64,000 bases of DNA from Acanthochromis polyacanthus (GCF_021347895.1 NC_067129.1:34509690-34573689), one strand, 5' to 3'; shown: positions 1 through 10,074, counted from the stretch's first letter. Notes: generated from the sequence alone by a model not told the origin. Made by a program: numbers and translations.

Positions 1-1392
1 GGCTTTCACTCTTATTTTGTCTGCAGTATCTCTGCCAAACTTTATGTTGTTAGAGAGAAGTATGAGATATTTCAGGAAGTGCAGTAAAAATCACTTCTTA
101 AAACCCACTTTTATAGACTCCCCTTCCAGTAAAGTTCTCTTTTATTTCTCTTTTATCACTCTGTTATGCCTGTCAAAGCACTTTGTGAATGTTCTTCTGA
201 AAGGTGCTATACAACTAAAATTATTATTTTTACTATTATAAAGCATGTCCAGCATTTCACCACAGAGCTCCTGAAAAAACTCTCCAAAGTTACCAAATAA
301 TGAAGACAAATCCTGTTCATCCACTTAAAAATGTCACTAAATGCTGAACTGAGCTGTAAGAACAGTGTTTTTAAAATTCTGAGGAAGATTTTAGGAGTTA
401 TCACTGAATTTAGTGTTTTTTGGACAAATAAAACCGTTTTTCTGGTGTATTTGTGTCCCACTTTGACAAACTTCTAGTGTTTTCACAGTGCTGATCTCCC
501 ATTGGACGAAAAGATGATTGCCTGACAAAGTTACAAGTCTGTTAGCTTAGTCAGGTTATGCAGTAAAAAGATGCTAATAATTGGTTAGTTCAGTTTGTGG
601 GCATTTTTTTATTTTAGAGAAACAGAACATGATCGGTCAAATCTTTTGTCAGGACTTTTAAACTAAGCAAACAGTTTTCAAAGTCAACGTAGCGGACGTC
701 AAACCAAGCGACGGATCTAATTATTCTGGTTATTTTCAATTTTGCTTAAAGTTAAATGAGCTGAGTTTAGCTGGTGGAGTTTAGTTGTTTAAAAGGAGGG
801 ACAGTTTGTGTTTAAACACTACTTAACGACCAATAAAAGCCTTTTAATGGCAACGCGACAGGTTAGCAGCTAAGTTTCTAGGTATATACTGCTAAAAACA
901 TAACAATGAATAGTTTCTGACTGAACCAGTGAAGAAGAAAAGTACCTTTTCAACCAAAATCACAGTAGCTGTTTAGCTTTAAGTCTGCCACATGAAAGAA
1001 ACCATTTTATGTATTTAGTCACACATTGTCCAAACACAAAAGCCCCATTTTATCGTTTGTTTACCTCAAAATGTGACGATAATTTACTAAATAAACATCA
1101 TAATGTACTGAAGGAAATGTGAAACGAGCAGTTAAGACCATGAACTCACTAGGAAGAAGTTTACTGAGGGAACAGATCAAGTTAGAAGTCGACTCATTTT
1201 CTCATAAACCTTTATACAAGCAGACAGCCAAAGGAGTCGCCCCCTGCTGGCTGTTGGGAAAACTGCAGGTGTAAAACGTCACTTTTCAGTCCTCATAGGC
1301 AACGTCCATCTTCTGCACACAGCTTGCGATTTAGATTAGTTACTTCAAAGCGGTGGTGGTTGTCGTCTGTGTGTCCGTCTGACGTTCTGCAG
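1..1392. other. Non-coding flank or intron left of the ccdc65-like exon
   Basis: I see no convincing coding sequence here. The stretch is AT-rich and ends in a pyrimidine-rich tract with a CAG acceptor just before the ccdc65-like exon, so at least its right part is probably the last intron of that gene. The only recognisable repeat is the short motif at 165-240. Confidence 0.5.
165..240 (+). repeat. Short interspersed repeat tail (CTGTCAAAGCACTTTGTGAA type)
   Basis: The stretch reads CTGTCAAAGCACTTTGTGAA, then a GGTGCTATA motif, then an ATT-rich tail. A diverged second copy lies at 10487-10555, also followed by TTATTATT. The shared layout suggests the 3' tail of an interspersed retroelement, but I cannot name the family. 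Confidence 0.5.
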
Positions 1393-1659
1393 GAGGTCGG
1401 TGAGTTCCTGGATCTGCAGCAGCTGATACAGCGACTCAACGCCGCCGTGCTGCAGAGAGAAATCCTGAGGAAACACGGAGACGATTTGCGCCGAGAGAAC
1501 GAGCAGCTGGAGGCACTGCTGTTTCAGCAGGACGATGCCATCGACGGACGCCACGCTCTGCTGGCCGTGTCCCAGGCCCCGACCACGACCGTCCCGTCGA
1601 CCACTGGCAGACGCCACACCGTCATTGAGGCCGTCCACGTCGTCAGACACTCCCTGTAA
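1393..1659 (+). CDS. ccdc65: Last coding exon of a CCDC65/DRC2-like ciliary protein (partial gene)
   Basis: Seen: an acceptor (GTTCTGCAG at 1384-1392) is followed by an open frame of about 88 codons ending in TAA at 1657-1659. The peptide starts with a charged heptad-rich stretch (QQLIQRLNAAVLQREILRKH, then DDLRRENEQLEALL) typical of a coiled coil. It ends RRHTVIEAVHVVRHSL. Family knowledge: CCDC65 (dynein regulatory complex subunit 2 of the nexin link in motile cilia) ends in a very similar IIEAAHVVSHIL-type motif preceded by a coiled coil with the same spacing. Upstream exons lie outside the window or are not visible. The assignment rests on the C-terminal motif and coiled-coil pattern; another coiled-coil ciliary protein is the main alternative. 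Confidence 0.65.
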   Translation, partial: EVGEFLDLQQLIQRLNAAVLQREILRKHGDDLRRENEQLEALLFQQDDAIDGRHALLAVSQAPTTTVPSTTGRRHTVIEAVHVVRHSL

Positions 1660-2820
1660 CACCACACCGTTATTCATGAGTGCTTCAGTTTGTGTCCGAC
1701 TGTCCTATTTAAACTCACTGAATGTAGACTGAAGCCAACAGTGCAACAAGTAAATCTGTGAATGTTGTGACTGAAGTTCCTGCAGTTTGTGAAGTAAACA
1801 ACAAACCTCCAAACAGACATATACAGAGAAATGTAATGTTTTTGTCGTTAACTTTGGATTTGAAAAAATGTTGATTAAAGTTTGGAGTCTTCACATGTTT
1901 TTCTTGTGGAGTATTTTCACCTTTATTTTTGGAATGATGCATTTGCAGGTGAGCAGCGCCCCCTTGTGGCAGCACTGACAGCCACTTCTGTTGGAGCCAA
2001 TAGTCGATCCATAAAAATAAAAAAACAGTTTGTTTTGTCACTTTGAAACAGCAGAAACATTATTTTAAAAATTAGAAAAAATAAAAGGAAATCTTTTGTT
2101 TTATTTTATTTTGGGATACAAGCAGTAAAAAGGTTCTTTAGAAGCAGACATTAGATTTCATGTGTTGGGTTTGCTTATTCATTAGCAGATATTTAACAAT
2201 AAATTGTGTTTGGCTGTAAACACTCACACCTTCCTTCAACTCCTGAGTGCCACTCTAAACATGTTCCTGAAAATAATTTCATGCCGAACCATAGCAATAA
2301 AATAATAATGCAAAAATTACCTTGATAAAGTTTTATGTTAAATTCTCGTATCTGTTGTAATCAGAGCCTCAATATAATTAAAAACTATAACAGTTTATTT
2401 GTTACAGTAAAGCTGCTTTATCCTGAACATGATGTTTCTATTAATTCATTTCGAAAGTAAAAATATTGCGGCTAACATTTTTTTATTGATGCACATAAAA
2501 ATGTCATTTAACTCACAAGATTAAAAAATATAGACAAGCTAAATTTATTTCAATTATGTGTATGAACATGAACATATTTATTTGTATCTCTCTATTTATT
2601 TCAGAATTGAATAGTTTATTCATGTCCTTATTCCTGCATGTATTCAGTTATTTCTTAGTTTTTAATTGATCAGAATTCTTAATTATCCCTGCATGTATAT
2701 TTGCTGGTTTTAAATAGAAATGATCTTTTTAAGGCTTTCTTACTGTAATCGTTTCTTCATTGTTTGTATTTTAAAAGCGTGTTTTTACAGAAAACAGACA
2801 AAGAAATTAAGTTAAAAAGC
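1660..2820. other. AT-rich 3' flank of the ccdc65-like gene
   Basis: This holds the probable 3' UTR (AATAAA-like runs near 2010-2025), then AT-rich DNA without an open frame I would support. Confidence 0.4.
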
Positions 2821-2821
2821 T

Positions 2822-2867
2822 TGGAAGATGCGGGCATCAATCCCGCTACCTCTGCTGTTAGAGCAAA
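2822..2867 (-). pseudogene. 3' half of a tRNA-Ala-like sequence
   Basis: Read on the minus strand the segment has a variable-arm plus T-arm of tRNA-Ala type (GAGGTAGCGGGATTGATGC then CCCGCATCTTCCA). The T stem GCGGG/CCCGC is perfect and encloses a 7-nt loop, and an acceptor-like tail ends in CCA. The anticodon stem is altered (TTTGC/GCAGA around a TCTAACA loop). No D-arm or matching 5' acceptor strand is visible, so it is a 3'-half relic and not a functional tRNA gene. It lies just upstream of the triple-CCAAT promoter. Confidence 0.5.
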
Positions 2868-2882
2868 GTAAGCCCAAGCCAG

Positions 2883-2990
2883 CCAATCAGCGCACGACCT
2901 CATGTTCCGTTGGGCCAATCACGTCCCGAGCCTGTGGGCTTACTTTTGACCAATCACGTTCCATCTTCCGGATCCTTTTTAAACTCTCGG
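2883..2990 (+). promoter_or_regulatory. Promoter with three CCAAT boxes
   Basis: CCAAT occurs in the same orientation at 2883, 2915 and 2950, 32 and 35 bp apart. An ETS-like CTTCCGG (about 2974) and a TTTTTAAA element follow, just before an ATG-bearing exon at 2997. Regularly spaced NF-Y boxes about three helical turns apart are known from cell-cycle promoters; that use here is inference. Confidence 0.5.
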
Positions 2991-3719
2991 AGGAAAATGA
3001 TAAACAGTCATCCACAGCTGTCAGAACTATCTTTTAGCAAGCGGTAAGTTTAAACATATTCTCTTTTTCAACAGCTAAATGTGTCTTAGACCAGGGGTGT
3101 CCAAACTTTTTGCAAAGAGGGCCAGATTTGATAAAGTGAAGATGCCCGGGGGCCAGTAGTTCCTTCTGATGGTTTTTTTAAGCACAAAAGTTACATGCAA
3201 ATGTACACTATTATAAAACAATTTTCATTGTCACAATTCTCTTTATTTTTCAAATGGCAGTGTAACCAAATATAAGCCACTCAGGCAGACGTAAACAACT
3301 CTAAAAACACAATTCTGCCTTTAATTCATATCTGGAGAGTCAGAGAACATTGAACATTGAACTGTATGAATACCTTAAATTTCCAGGAGTTTGATAAATA
3401 TCTTTGCCTCATGAACATTTTAAACAGGAGTTATATGTAATGCAAAATTGTCTGTTATTAAAGTTTAAAACAAGTGAATTTTTCTCTTGTCTTTTACAAG
3501 ATCTTTCAGAGAGTAATAGTTTGTGTCACATCTACAGGTACACAACATAAACAGTTATAACCAAATCTTATTCAAGATGTGTAATAATAAAATTAAAAAA
3601 AAGTGCCATTAGTCCAAGTGCATAAGTATGCTTTTGGCTTTTCACTGTTAATAGTGACAGATGTTACTGTTCAAAACATTCAATTTCAGATTGTTCAAGA
3701 AACCAATAACTTGCTGACA

Positions 3720-6156
3720 CTAATGAGAAGGGTGGTACTGCGATTTGGATTTCAGTAAAGAGGCCAGGTCTGGTTTGAGGGAAGTGGTTGAGATGCGTAA
3801 AATGTCAGGTAAGTGGGAGTCACTTAGTCTTGACCTCAGTCTGTTCTTGTTTAAGTTCATGACAGAGAATGTCTGCTCACACAAATATGTGGAGCCGAAT
3901 AAGCTCAGCATTTTCTTGGCAAATGTTCGCATTTCTGGAAACCTGCCTTTATCCAGCTGCCCATAAAAGTCAACAAGAGAAAGCTGCTGGTGCTTACCGC
4001 GCCGCTCATCATCACACTGCAGCTCAATGAGCTCCAGCTGCAGCTGTGGAGGAGCATCATCAGGGTCCACGGAGAAGGGAGAAGAGAAAAGCAACATGTC
4101 CTTTTCAATAACTGCAAAATCCCGAAAGCGTTTGTTAAATTCCATAGAAAGAGATGCGATAGCTGTTGCATAACTCAACATTTGCGCACCAATTTTGTCC
4201 TGTGGGAAACTGTCGATGACCTCTTTCAAAGCTGGGAAGTGCGCGGTGCAGGGCTCCGTTTCGGACAAGTGTCTCTGGAAAAGTTGCAGCTTGGTTCCAA
4301 AGGCCTTGATGTGAGCGTACAGCTGGCTCACCACTGCATTTTGTCCTTGCAGATTAACATTCAGCGCATTCAGATGCTTCATCATGTCAACCAAAAAAGC
4401 CAAATCTGCCGGCCATACAGGATCGGACAGTTCTTCCATCGGTTGCCCCTTTTCACCCAAAAAACGTCCAATTTCCTCCTTGAGAGAGAAAAATCGCTGC
4501 ATTGCGAACCCCCGACTGAGCCACCTTACATTGTTGTGATATATTACGTCTCCGTATTCAGCCTGAATGTCAAGCAAGAACTGCTGAAACTGTCGGTGGT
4601 GTAGAGCTTTAGAGCGAATAGAATTGATTGCCTTTACCACTGGTTCCATAACATGATCAAATTTGAGGTGTTTGGCGCAGAGAGCCTGCTGGTGAATTAT
4701 ACAGTGAAGTTTAATAGCGTTACCTCCTTCTTTGCTGACTTTATTGCAGATCAGTGTGGACAATCCACTTTGCTCACCATCCATGGCAGGCGCACCATCG
4801 GTAATGATCCCAGAAACTTTACTCCATGGCAGTTTCAGATCATCAGCAGCTTCACAAACAGAAACGAAAAAATCCGTTCCTCTGGTTTGGCCTTTAAGGC
4901 TTTGGAGATCAAGCAGCTCCTCTGTTACGTTCATGTTGTCATCAACTCCTCTTAAAAAAATCAAGAGCTGTGCAGTGTCAGATGCATCGGTGCTTTCATC
5001 GCAGGCTAATGAGAAATAATCAAAAGCCAATCCTCTTTCCCCTAGTTGTCTCTGAATAGCTGATGATATGTCCTCGACTCTCCGTGCCACAGTGTTACGT
5101 GCCAGACAAACATTCATAAATTCTTGCTTCTTCTCGGGGCAAACGTTCTCCACCATTTTCATGACACAGTCTTTGATAAATGCACCTTCAGTAAAAGGTT
5201 TGCCATGTTTAGCTATTAACATGGCCACTTCGTAGCTTGCTTTGGTGATACTTTCCTTTGACTCACAGACCCGTATGAAGAATCGCTATTGTGATGCCAG
5301 AGCAGCTTGGAGTTGCTTTACTTTTTCAGCGCAGTCACTCCCTGTTAGCTTGTCGTACGTGTTAGCATGTTTAGTTTGATAGTGTCTCTTTATGTTAAAG
5401 TCTTTAAACAAGGCAACAGTCTCTTGACAAATAAGACAAACGCAATTGCCTCAATCTTCAGTGAAGAAGTACTGTAATTCCAACCCGGTCTCACGAGGAT
5501 TTGTGAAACTGTCACGTAAATTTTTGTTTCGGTTTCGTGCGCACCAACACAATTTCGTCATGTTTTTCGTGCCGCTCACAACGAAATGTTTTTCGTGTTG
5601 CTCACAACGAAACCCGCTGTGGTAATCACATCTGAAAGTGGTTTATACCGGCGGATTCATGACAATCTAAGCTGTCCATCAGCGTATACTGTTTGTGTAA
5701 TCGCGTTTGCAGCCTTTGGACATTCTTAGAATCGCGTTTGCAGCCTTTGGATTCTTGTCAGGATCCTTCCCTCATACACTGCTACGTTAAATGATTCTAA
5801 CTCTCTTCATGCTTTTTGCTCCCTCTCCTGTCAGCAGAGCTGACGAGGAGCAGCTGAATCTGGTCTGGTAATCAGTCACCTCCGGCAGAGTCTGAGCAGC
5901 TGACAATTATTCTCCCAATTACACACCGACCATAAAGACTCCGGCTCTCCAGCAACACGTCGCCAGATCGTTAGATTTGACTTACATGTCAGTTTATCCA
6001 CCTGCTTGACGAAATCGTGTTGGTACGCACGAAACCGAAACAAAACTTTACGTGAGAGTTTCACGAATCCTCGTGAGATCGGGCTGGTAATTCCCATCTT
6101 TCCTGAAAGCAGCGGCCCTCGCTATCAACTTTCCTCCTTTTCTTTGCAGTCGGCAT
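3720..6156 (-). pseudogene. hAT transposase, BED-finger type, interrupted
   Basis: The 502-codon body (5228 down to 3720) shows hAT features in order: ACDESTDASDTAQLLIFLRG, SGIITDGAPAM, CIIHQQALCAKHL, NNVRWLSRG, and a C-terminal dimerisation block ending LFGSTYLCEQTFSVMN. It resembles the transposases related to GTF2IRD2 and ZBED proteins. Upstream, the same frame continues through one stop (TAG near 5288) into CVCLICQETVALF...HYQTKHA, a C2H2/BED-like finger, then another stop. The start (ATG at 6156, followed by AKKRRKVD, an SV40-like nuclear signal) lies beyond the nested 605-bp element, which splits the gene. Two in-frame stops plus the insertion mean it is inactive. Confidence 0.9.
5482..6086. 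mobile_element. Nested non-autonomous TIR element, 8-bp target duplication
   Basis: Imperfect TIRs of about 80 bp (AACCCGGTCTCACGAGGATT on the left; the inverse of CAGCCCGATCTCACGAGG on the right) flank 605 bp. GTAATTCC is duplicated at 5474-5481 and 6087-6094. No coding capacity is visible. Removing the insert restores the transposase reading frame across the junction. The core near 5600-5710 is also found, inverted, near 52905-52990. Confidence 0.85.
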
Positions 6157-6663
6157 TGCAGCAATGAGCAGAGGGGTTCACCAAGGATGCAGAGCCAGAT
6201 AGCATTAAAGTGGTGCTGCCACCATGTGGTGAAAGGAGGAATAACATTTTAAAGTTTTGTAATTTATTTATTCTGTTAGACAGTGCTAGCGGGCCATAAA
6301 TAATACATTATAAGACCGAAGTTGCGGGCCGTATGAAATCCTACCGTGGGCCGTGATTGGCCCCTGGGCCGGACTTTGGACATGCCTGTCTTAGACATTA
6401 ACTGTATCCTGTTGTTGTTAGTGTGACATGTTTATTGCGAAAAACAGCACTATGGTAATGCGTAGTGTGACGTTGATGCTCCCTATTATACTTCAGTGAA
6501 CTTGTTTATTAGAAATATTGGGTTCACAACAAAGACAGCACATGGTATGGCATGGCCACAGAGTACAGCTATGGCCATAAGTTTAGACACAAGTACCATG
6601 ACGCTTGTGAATCTTAGAAAATACCACAAAATTGTCACTTACAATATAAATACCAGTCATAGC

Positions 6664-6701
6664 CATCAACCAAAATGAAATATATTTCATTTTGGTTGAT
6701 G
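6664..6701. repeat. 38-bp perfect palindrome
   Basis: Two 19-bp arms, the left one CATCAACCAAAATGAAATA, are exact reverse complements with no spacer. The right arm runs into the reading frame of the unrecognised gene. It could form a cruciform or an RNA hairpin. Confidence 0.97.
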
Positions 6702-7278
6702 AATATGAATATGACGGTTCTTCCGTCCATTTCTTCTACCAACAGGGCCCGGTCAGGTACTTCTACTGTTCAACTACGGTTTTTAAAACATATGGTGCTG
6801 AATGTCTGGCGGATGCAAAAATGGACTTCAAAGACTTTGCACAGACAGAATTCTTTCAGCGTGAACCGGAGGCAACAAAACACAGGGTGGAGGAGAGAGG
6901 ACAGCAAAAAAGAAAAAGGACTGACTCCCAGCCTACAGGGACACGCAAATGCTGGTTCTGCAGACTGGAGCTAAGGCAGGGCCCGGACAGTCCACACATA
7001 CACGCTTGCTTCCCTGGAGTAGCAGGCACATCTACTGCCCAGCAAAAGCCTTTTCTTTCTACAAAGATAAGGGTATGGACAAGGAGATGACCTGCACAGA
7101 GTTACAGGAGTCTCCATTCTTTGAAGTGGAAAAGCAGAGATGGGAGGCTGAAAAAGGAAAATGAGTGAGAGGGTGGGCTGTTGGCTTATCATGTGCATAC
7201 GTATATATATAAAATTTTTGCTCTTTATTCAATTTGATTTGGCATGTTTGTGAAACAGTTGAACTGTTGTTCTGTGTG

Positions 7279-7284
7279 AATAAA
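7279..7284 (+). terminator. Poly(A) signal AATAAA of the unrecognised gene
   Basis: A canonical AATAAA lies 115 bp after the last stop at 7162-7164, with T/GT-rich sequence downstream. Confidence 0.5.
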
Positions 7285-7299
7285 GAACACATTTCATTC

Positions 7300-8369
7300 A
7301 GTTACATCTGCAGGTCTCATTTATATGTGTGTATAATGTACAGTAATCAGTAGAATATTGTCATTGAAACTTTGAGGAAGATTACCAAGTTAGTCACTTA
7401 AAGAAACATTCCCTTCTCTTTGATTTGTTTTCAATTTAGTTCTTCATTTCTGACATGTAAGTAGTACGAACAAAAATAAAAAAGACCAAAAATGGAAAAA
7501 TACAATAATGAATATACCAGAGAATCTCTCTGTAGTTCATGCACACAAAAAAAAGAATAGAAAGAGGTTTGAACTGATTTAATCCTCCCCCTGTGATTTC
7601 ATTCATTTTTCCAATCACACAATCCTGATGAGACCCAGTACTGAGGACAGTGTCAGGAAAGCTGCAACTTTATTGGCTGTCACTGATTTCCAACTATACA
7701 CGACTGGCCCCCGCGAAGCAGTGAGTCGTTGTTGCTTTAAATAAAAATGGAGGCAAAAATAGAAACGTTGATGAGTTGTTTTTCTGAAACAGCTCACAGC
7801 GATCTGCTCAGAGGTTAAACTCGGAGCTCCGGTGTCTCCTAAAAAATCCAACTGATATCATTTACTATCAGTGTAAACATTACCTCCAAGTTTTACTGAG
7901 TCTGATATTTTTCTTTAAGTCTCGCAGCTACGATTAAGAATAATAAATAAATGCAACGAGGAGTCAAAAGCCCAATTTTGTTTGTTTCTCTCATAAAAGC
8001 GATGCAAAACGGGATTTAAAATTATTTTTAATCACGTTTTAATAATTGCGTTTGCCTTTATTTGACGGTCATACAGAGGCCAGGGTTCGAGTCCCGCTCA
8101 GGTCCAGTGAATTTTTAAGTATTCGCAATTTTTTATTGAAATAAATGAGGTAGCATCTTGTTATTGGGTGTACCAATGAGCCGTGGGAAGAATGGAGAAG
8201 AACTCTATGAAACCGACTGATTTCTATTTGGTTTTCTAACAGCATCGTCTTAGACTACAACTAGCTACGACTCCATGACTTCCGTTTGGGGATGAAAACA
8301 AGTCCTCATGACTGTAAATATTTAGTAAGAAAGATTCAGTTCAAGTCTCCAGGTAATATGAATCAACAT
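7300..8369. other. Intergenic stretch without recognised gene
   Basis: Mostly AT-rich. A GGGTTCGAGTCCC motif near 8083-8095 resembles a pol III B box, but no tRNA fold surrounds it. Nothing else is supported. Confidence 0.5.
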
Positions 8370-8965
8370 AAATAACTGAAGCATGACTCTGTGTATATAC
8401 ATATTATTATCATTGAGGGCACCCTGTTTCCTCATTAGTGAGATCACCAGATTTTAATGTCCTTAGAAGAGAATTTATATTTATTTATGTATCTATATCA
8501 GTTATAGTAACATGGATCCTGACCTCCTTATACGTTAGATCACCAGAGTTTAGGGTATGTCAGTGTAAGTGACAGAAGCATGACTGTCTATATGCTTACT
8601 ATTATTATTATCATTGAGGGAACCCTGTTTCCTCATAAGTTAGATCACCAGATTTTAATGTCGTTGGAAGTGACAGAAACATGTCTGTGCTTTTATCGCA
8701 GTTATTTTTATAGGGATCCTGATACATACAGATTTTAGGGTATGTCCATGTAATGTCCTCAGAAGTGGCAGAAGCATGACTATGTGTATACTTATTGTTA
8801 TTATGAGGACCCTTTTTCCTCATAAGTTAGATGATCAGATTCTAGAGTATGTCAGTGTGATGTCCTGAGTAGTGATGAAGACAGTAATGTGTGTTTCCTT
8901 TGATGTTGTGAGAACCCATTCTCTTCATAAGATAGATCTCCAGATTTAGGGTGAGGTTCTGATAA
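8370..8965 (+). repeat. Diverged tandem repeat, about 100-bp period, about six copies
   Basis: The unit contains ACCCTGTTTCCTCATAAG, TTAGATCACCAGATTTT, GTATGTCAGTGTAATGTCCT and GTGACAGAAGCATGAC, followed by ATTATTATTAT. Copies of the GGAYCCTG-to-AGATTTT core begin near 8413, 8517, 8615, 8712, 8808 and 8912. The array ends about 200 bp before the hsp30 promoter. Confidence 0.8.
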
Positions 8966-9178
8966 ACCAGGTTTGTACCGTAGGGGTTTGGGGCCTTTGA
9001 GTGCATTATGTAAGTACAGTCCTCACAAAGACAGGCATACAAGAGTGTGTGTGTGTGTCCAGCTGCTGCCACATGCCAACACGTCTCAGCTTTGTTCTAT
9101 TTCTGCTGCAGGACTCAGTCATGGTCTTTATAAAGCAGGTGAGGACACACACACACAGAGACAGAGAGGAATGCTGCT

Positions 9179-9234
9179 GGAACTTTCCGGCAGAGGCGGC
9201 GGCGGTGGGCGTGGTTGTGGTCGGAGCATATAAA
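9179..9234 (+). promoter_or_regulatory. hsp30 promoter: heat-shock element and TATA box
   Basis: GGAACTTTCC at 9179-9188 fits the nGAAnnTTCn heat-shock factor site. TATAAA lies at 9229-9234, about 86 bp before the start codon. This is the expected layout for a strongly heat-inducible intronless gene. Confidence 0.75.
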
Positions 9235-9319
9235 CAGCCGGGACACAGGACATCAGGCATCCAGACAGACAACCTCCAAACTGAAGCAACTGATCTGCTC
9301 TGAAACCTCCTTCACCAGG

Positions 9320-9982
9320 ATGTTGTGTCCCAGCGTCTTCCAGTCATCCCCCGTCACCATGAGGCCTTTCCTGGACCTGCACTGGCCCGTCCGCAGCCTG
9401 TGGCCCGAGACCCGGCCGCTCTTCTACCAGATAGAACAGGAGATGATCCGCCACATGCAGGAGATGAGGCAGAACATGGAGTACATGGAGAGGCTGCACC
9501 AGAAGATCTTCGATGAGATCGACCACACCTCCTCCTCCTCCTCCACGGCGGTCTTCAAGCCCATCACCTTCCAGGAGCTGGGGAGGGACGGCAGCAGCTT
9601 CGCCCTCAGCCTGGACACCAAGGAGTTCTCCCCAGAGGAGCTGTCGGTCAAACAAGTGGGCCGGAAACTGAGGGTGAGCGGCAAGACGGAGAAGAAGCAG
9701 GACGACGGGAAGGGCTCCTACTCCTACAGGTGTCAGGAGTTCAGGCAGGAGTTCGACCTGCCAGACGGCGTTGACCCCGAAACTGTCACCTGTTCGCTGG
9801 TGGGTGGCCGGCTGCAGATCCAGGCGCCCAGGGAGAGACCCGCTAATGACGGAAAGGAGAGGATCGTCCCCATCAGCGTCACCTCCACCCCGGCCATCAC
9901 CACCACCACCTCCTCCTCCAGCGGGGGGCCGGAGGGCACCTGCACCTCCCCCTCAGAGAGCAGCCCTGCTGACAAAAACTGA
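9320..9982 (+). CDS. hsp30: HSP30-type small heat-shock protein
   Basis: A 220-residue intronless frame. The start ATGTTGTGTCCCAGC is chosen because it follows the TATA box by a normal distance and begins the family-typical MLCPSVF leader. Residues about 20-70 form a charged amphipathic N-terminal region (IEQEMIRHMQEMRQNMEYME). The alpha-crystallin domain spans about 88-180, with KEFSPEELSVKQVGRKL and LVGGRLQIQAP; an IVPI motif (IXI-like) and a Ser/Thr-rich tail follow. Small heat-shock proteins form cytosolic oligomers that hold unfolding proteins without ATP. HSP30 is the fish/amphibian clade that is strongly stress-induced, in line with the heat-shock element upstream. Poly(A) signal at 10069. 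The gene appears intact, and family membership is secure. The exact paralogue name (hsp30 versus an hspb number) is less so. Confidence 0.93.
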   Translation: MLCPSVFQSSPVTMRPFLDLHWPVRSLWPETRPLFYQIEQEMIRHMQEMRQNMEYMERLHQKIFDEIDHTSSSSSTAVFKPITFQELGRDGSSFALSLDTKEFSPEELSVKQVGRKLRVSGKTEKKQDDGKGSYSYRCQEFRQEFDLPDGVDPETVTCSLVGGRLQIQAPRERPANDGKERIVPISVTSTPAITTTTSSSSGGPEGTCTSPSESSPADKN

Positions 9983-10068
9983 AAACAGACTGATCTTTGT
10001 TGTGTGGTTTTACTGGACGTGACGGATGGAGATGTTCTCAGCCTGCACTTTGATTTTTAACTGTTTCT

Positions 10069-10074
10069 AATAAA
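10069..10074 (+). terminator. Poly(A) signal of hsp30
   Basis: AATAAA 87 bp after the stop codon, followed by a GT-rich stretch (TTTCAAGTGTCTG). Confidence 0.8.

Larger units (their letters stand above)
3092..6388 (-). mobile_element. hAT DNA transposon with exact 8-bp target duplication
   Basis: Ends are CAGGGGTGTCCAAACT at 3092 and the inverse of CAGGCATGTCCAAAGT at 6388. TCTTAGAC is duplicated at 3084-3091 and 6389-6396. TIR type, 8-bp duplication and the encoded transposase all indicate the hAT superfamily. A second TIR element is nested at 5482-6086. The whole unit lies in the intron of the unrecognised gene starting at 2997. Confidence 0.95.
2997..7164 (+). pseudogene. Unrecognised multi-exon gene with two internal repeats, apparently broken
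   Basis: I do not recognise the product. Seen: ATG at 2997 opens 15 codons to a canonical donor (GTAAGT at 3044). An acceptor at 6496 continues that phase, but the frame meets TAG after five codons, then a well-formed stretch (STWYGMATEYSYGHK...), then another TAG. A second long frame (about 6662-7030) contains YFYCSTTVFKTYGAEC, then a CWFC...HIHAC zinc-ligand-like cluster. A frame change near 7030 leads into IYCPAKAFSFYKDKG and a stop at 7162. The blocks YC-x-VF-x-YG...KDFAQTEFF and YCPAKAFSFYKDKG...QESPFF look like two copies of one small domain. A poly(A) signal follows at 7279. The intron holds an hAT insertion. It may be a decayed host gene or an unrecognised element gene; sequencing error cannot be excluded. 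Confidence 0.4.

Noticed and set aside
7615..7851. Possible small RNA or small protein (minus strand)
   Set aside because: Compared from memory with spliceosomal snRNAs and tRNAs without a convincing match.
8060..8110. tRNA-like B box (GGGTTCGAGTCCC)
   Set aside because: No D-arm, anticodon arm or matched acceptor stem nearby; too little to call an RNA gene.
9344..9975. Antisense and alternative frames over hsp30
   Set aside because: The alpha-crystallin domain fixes the real frame.
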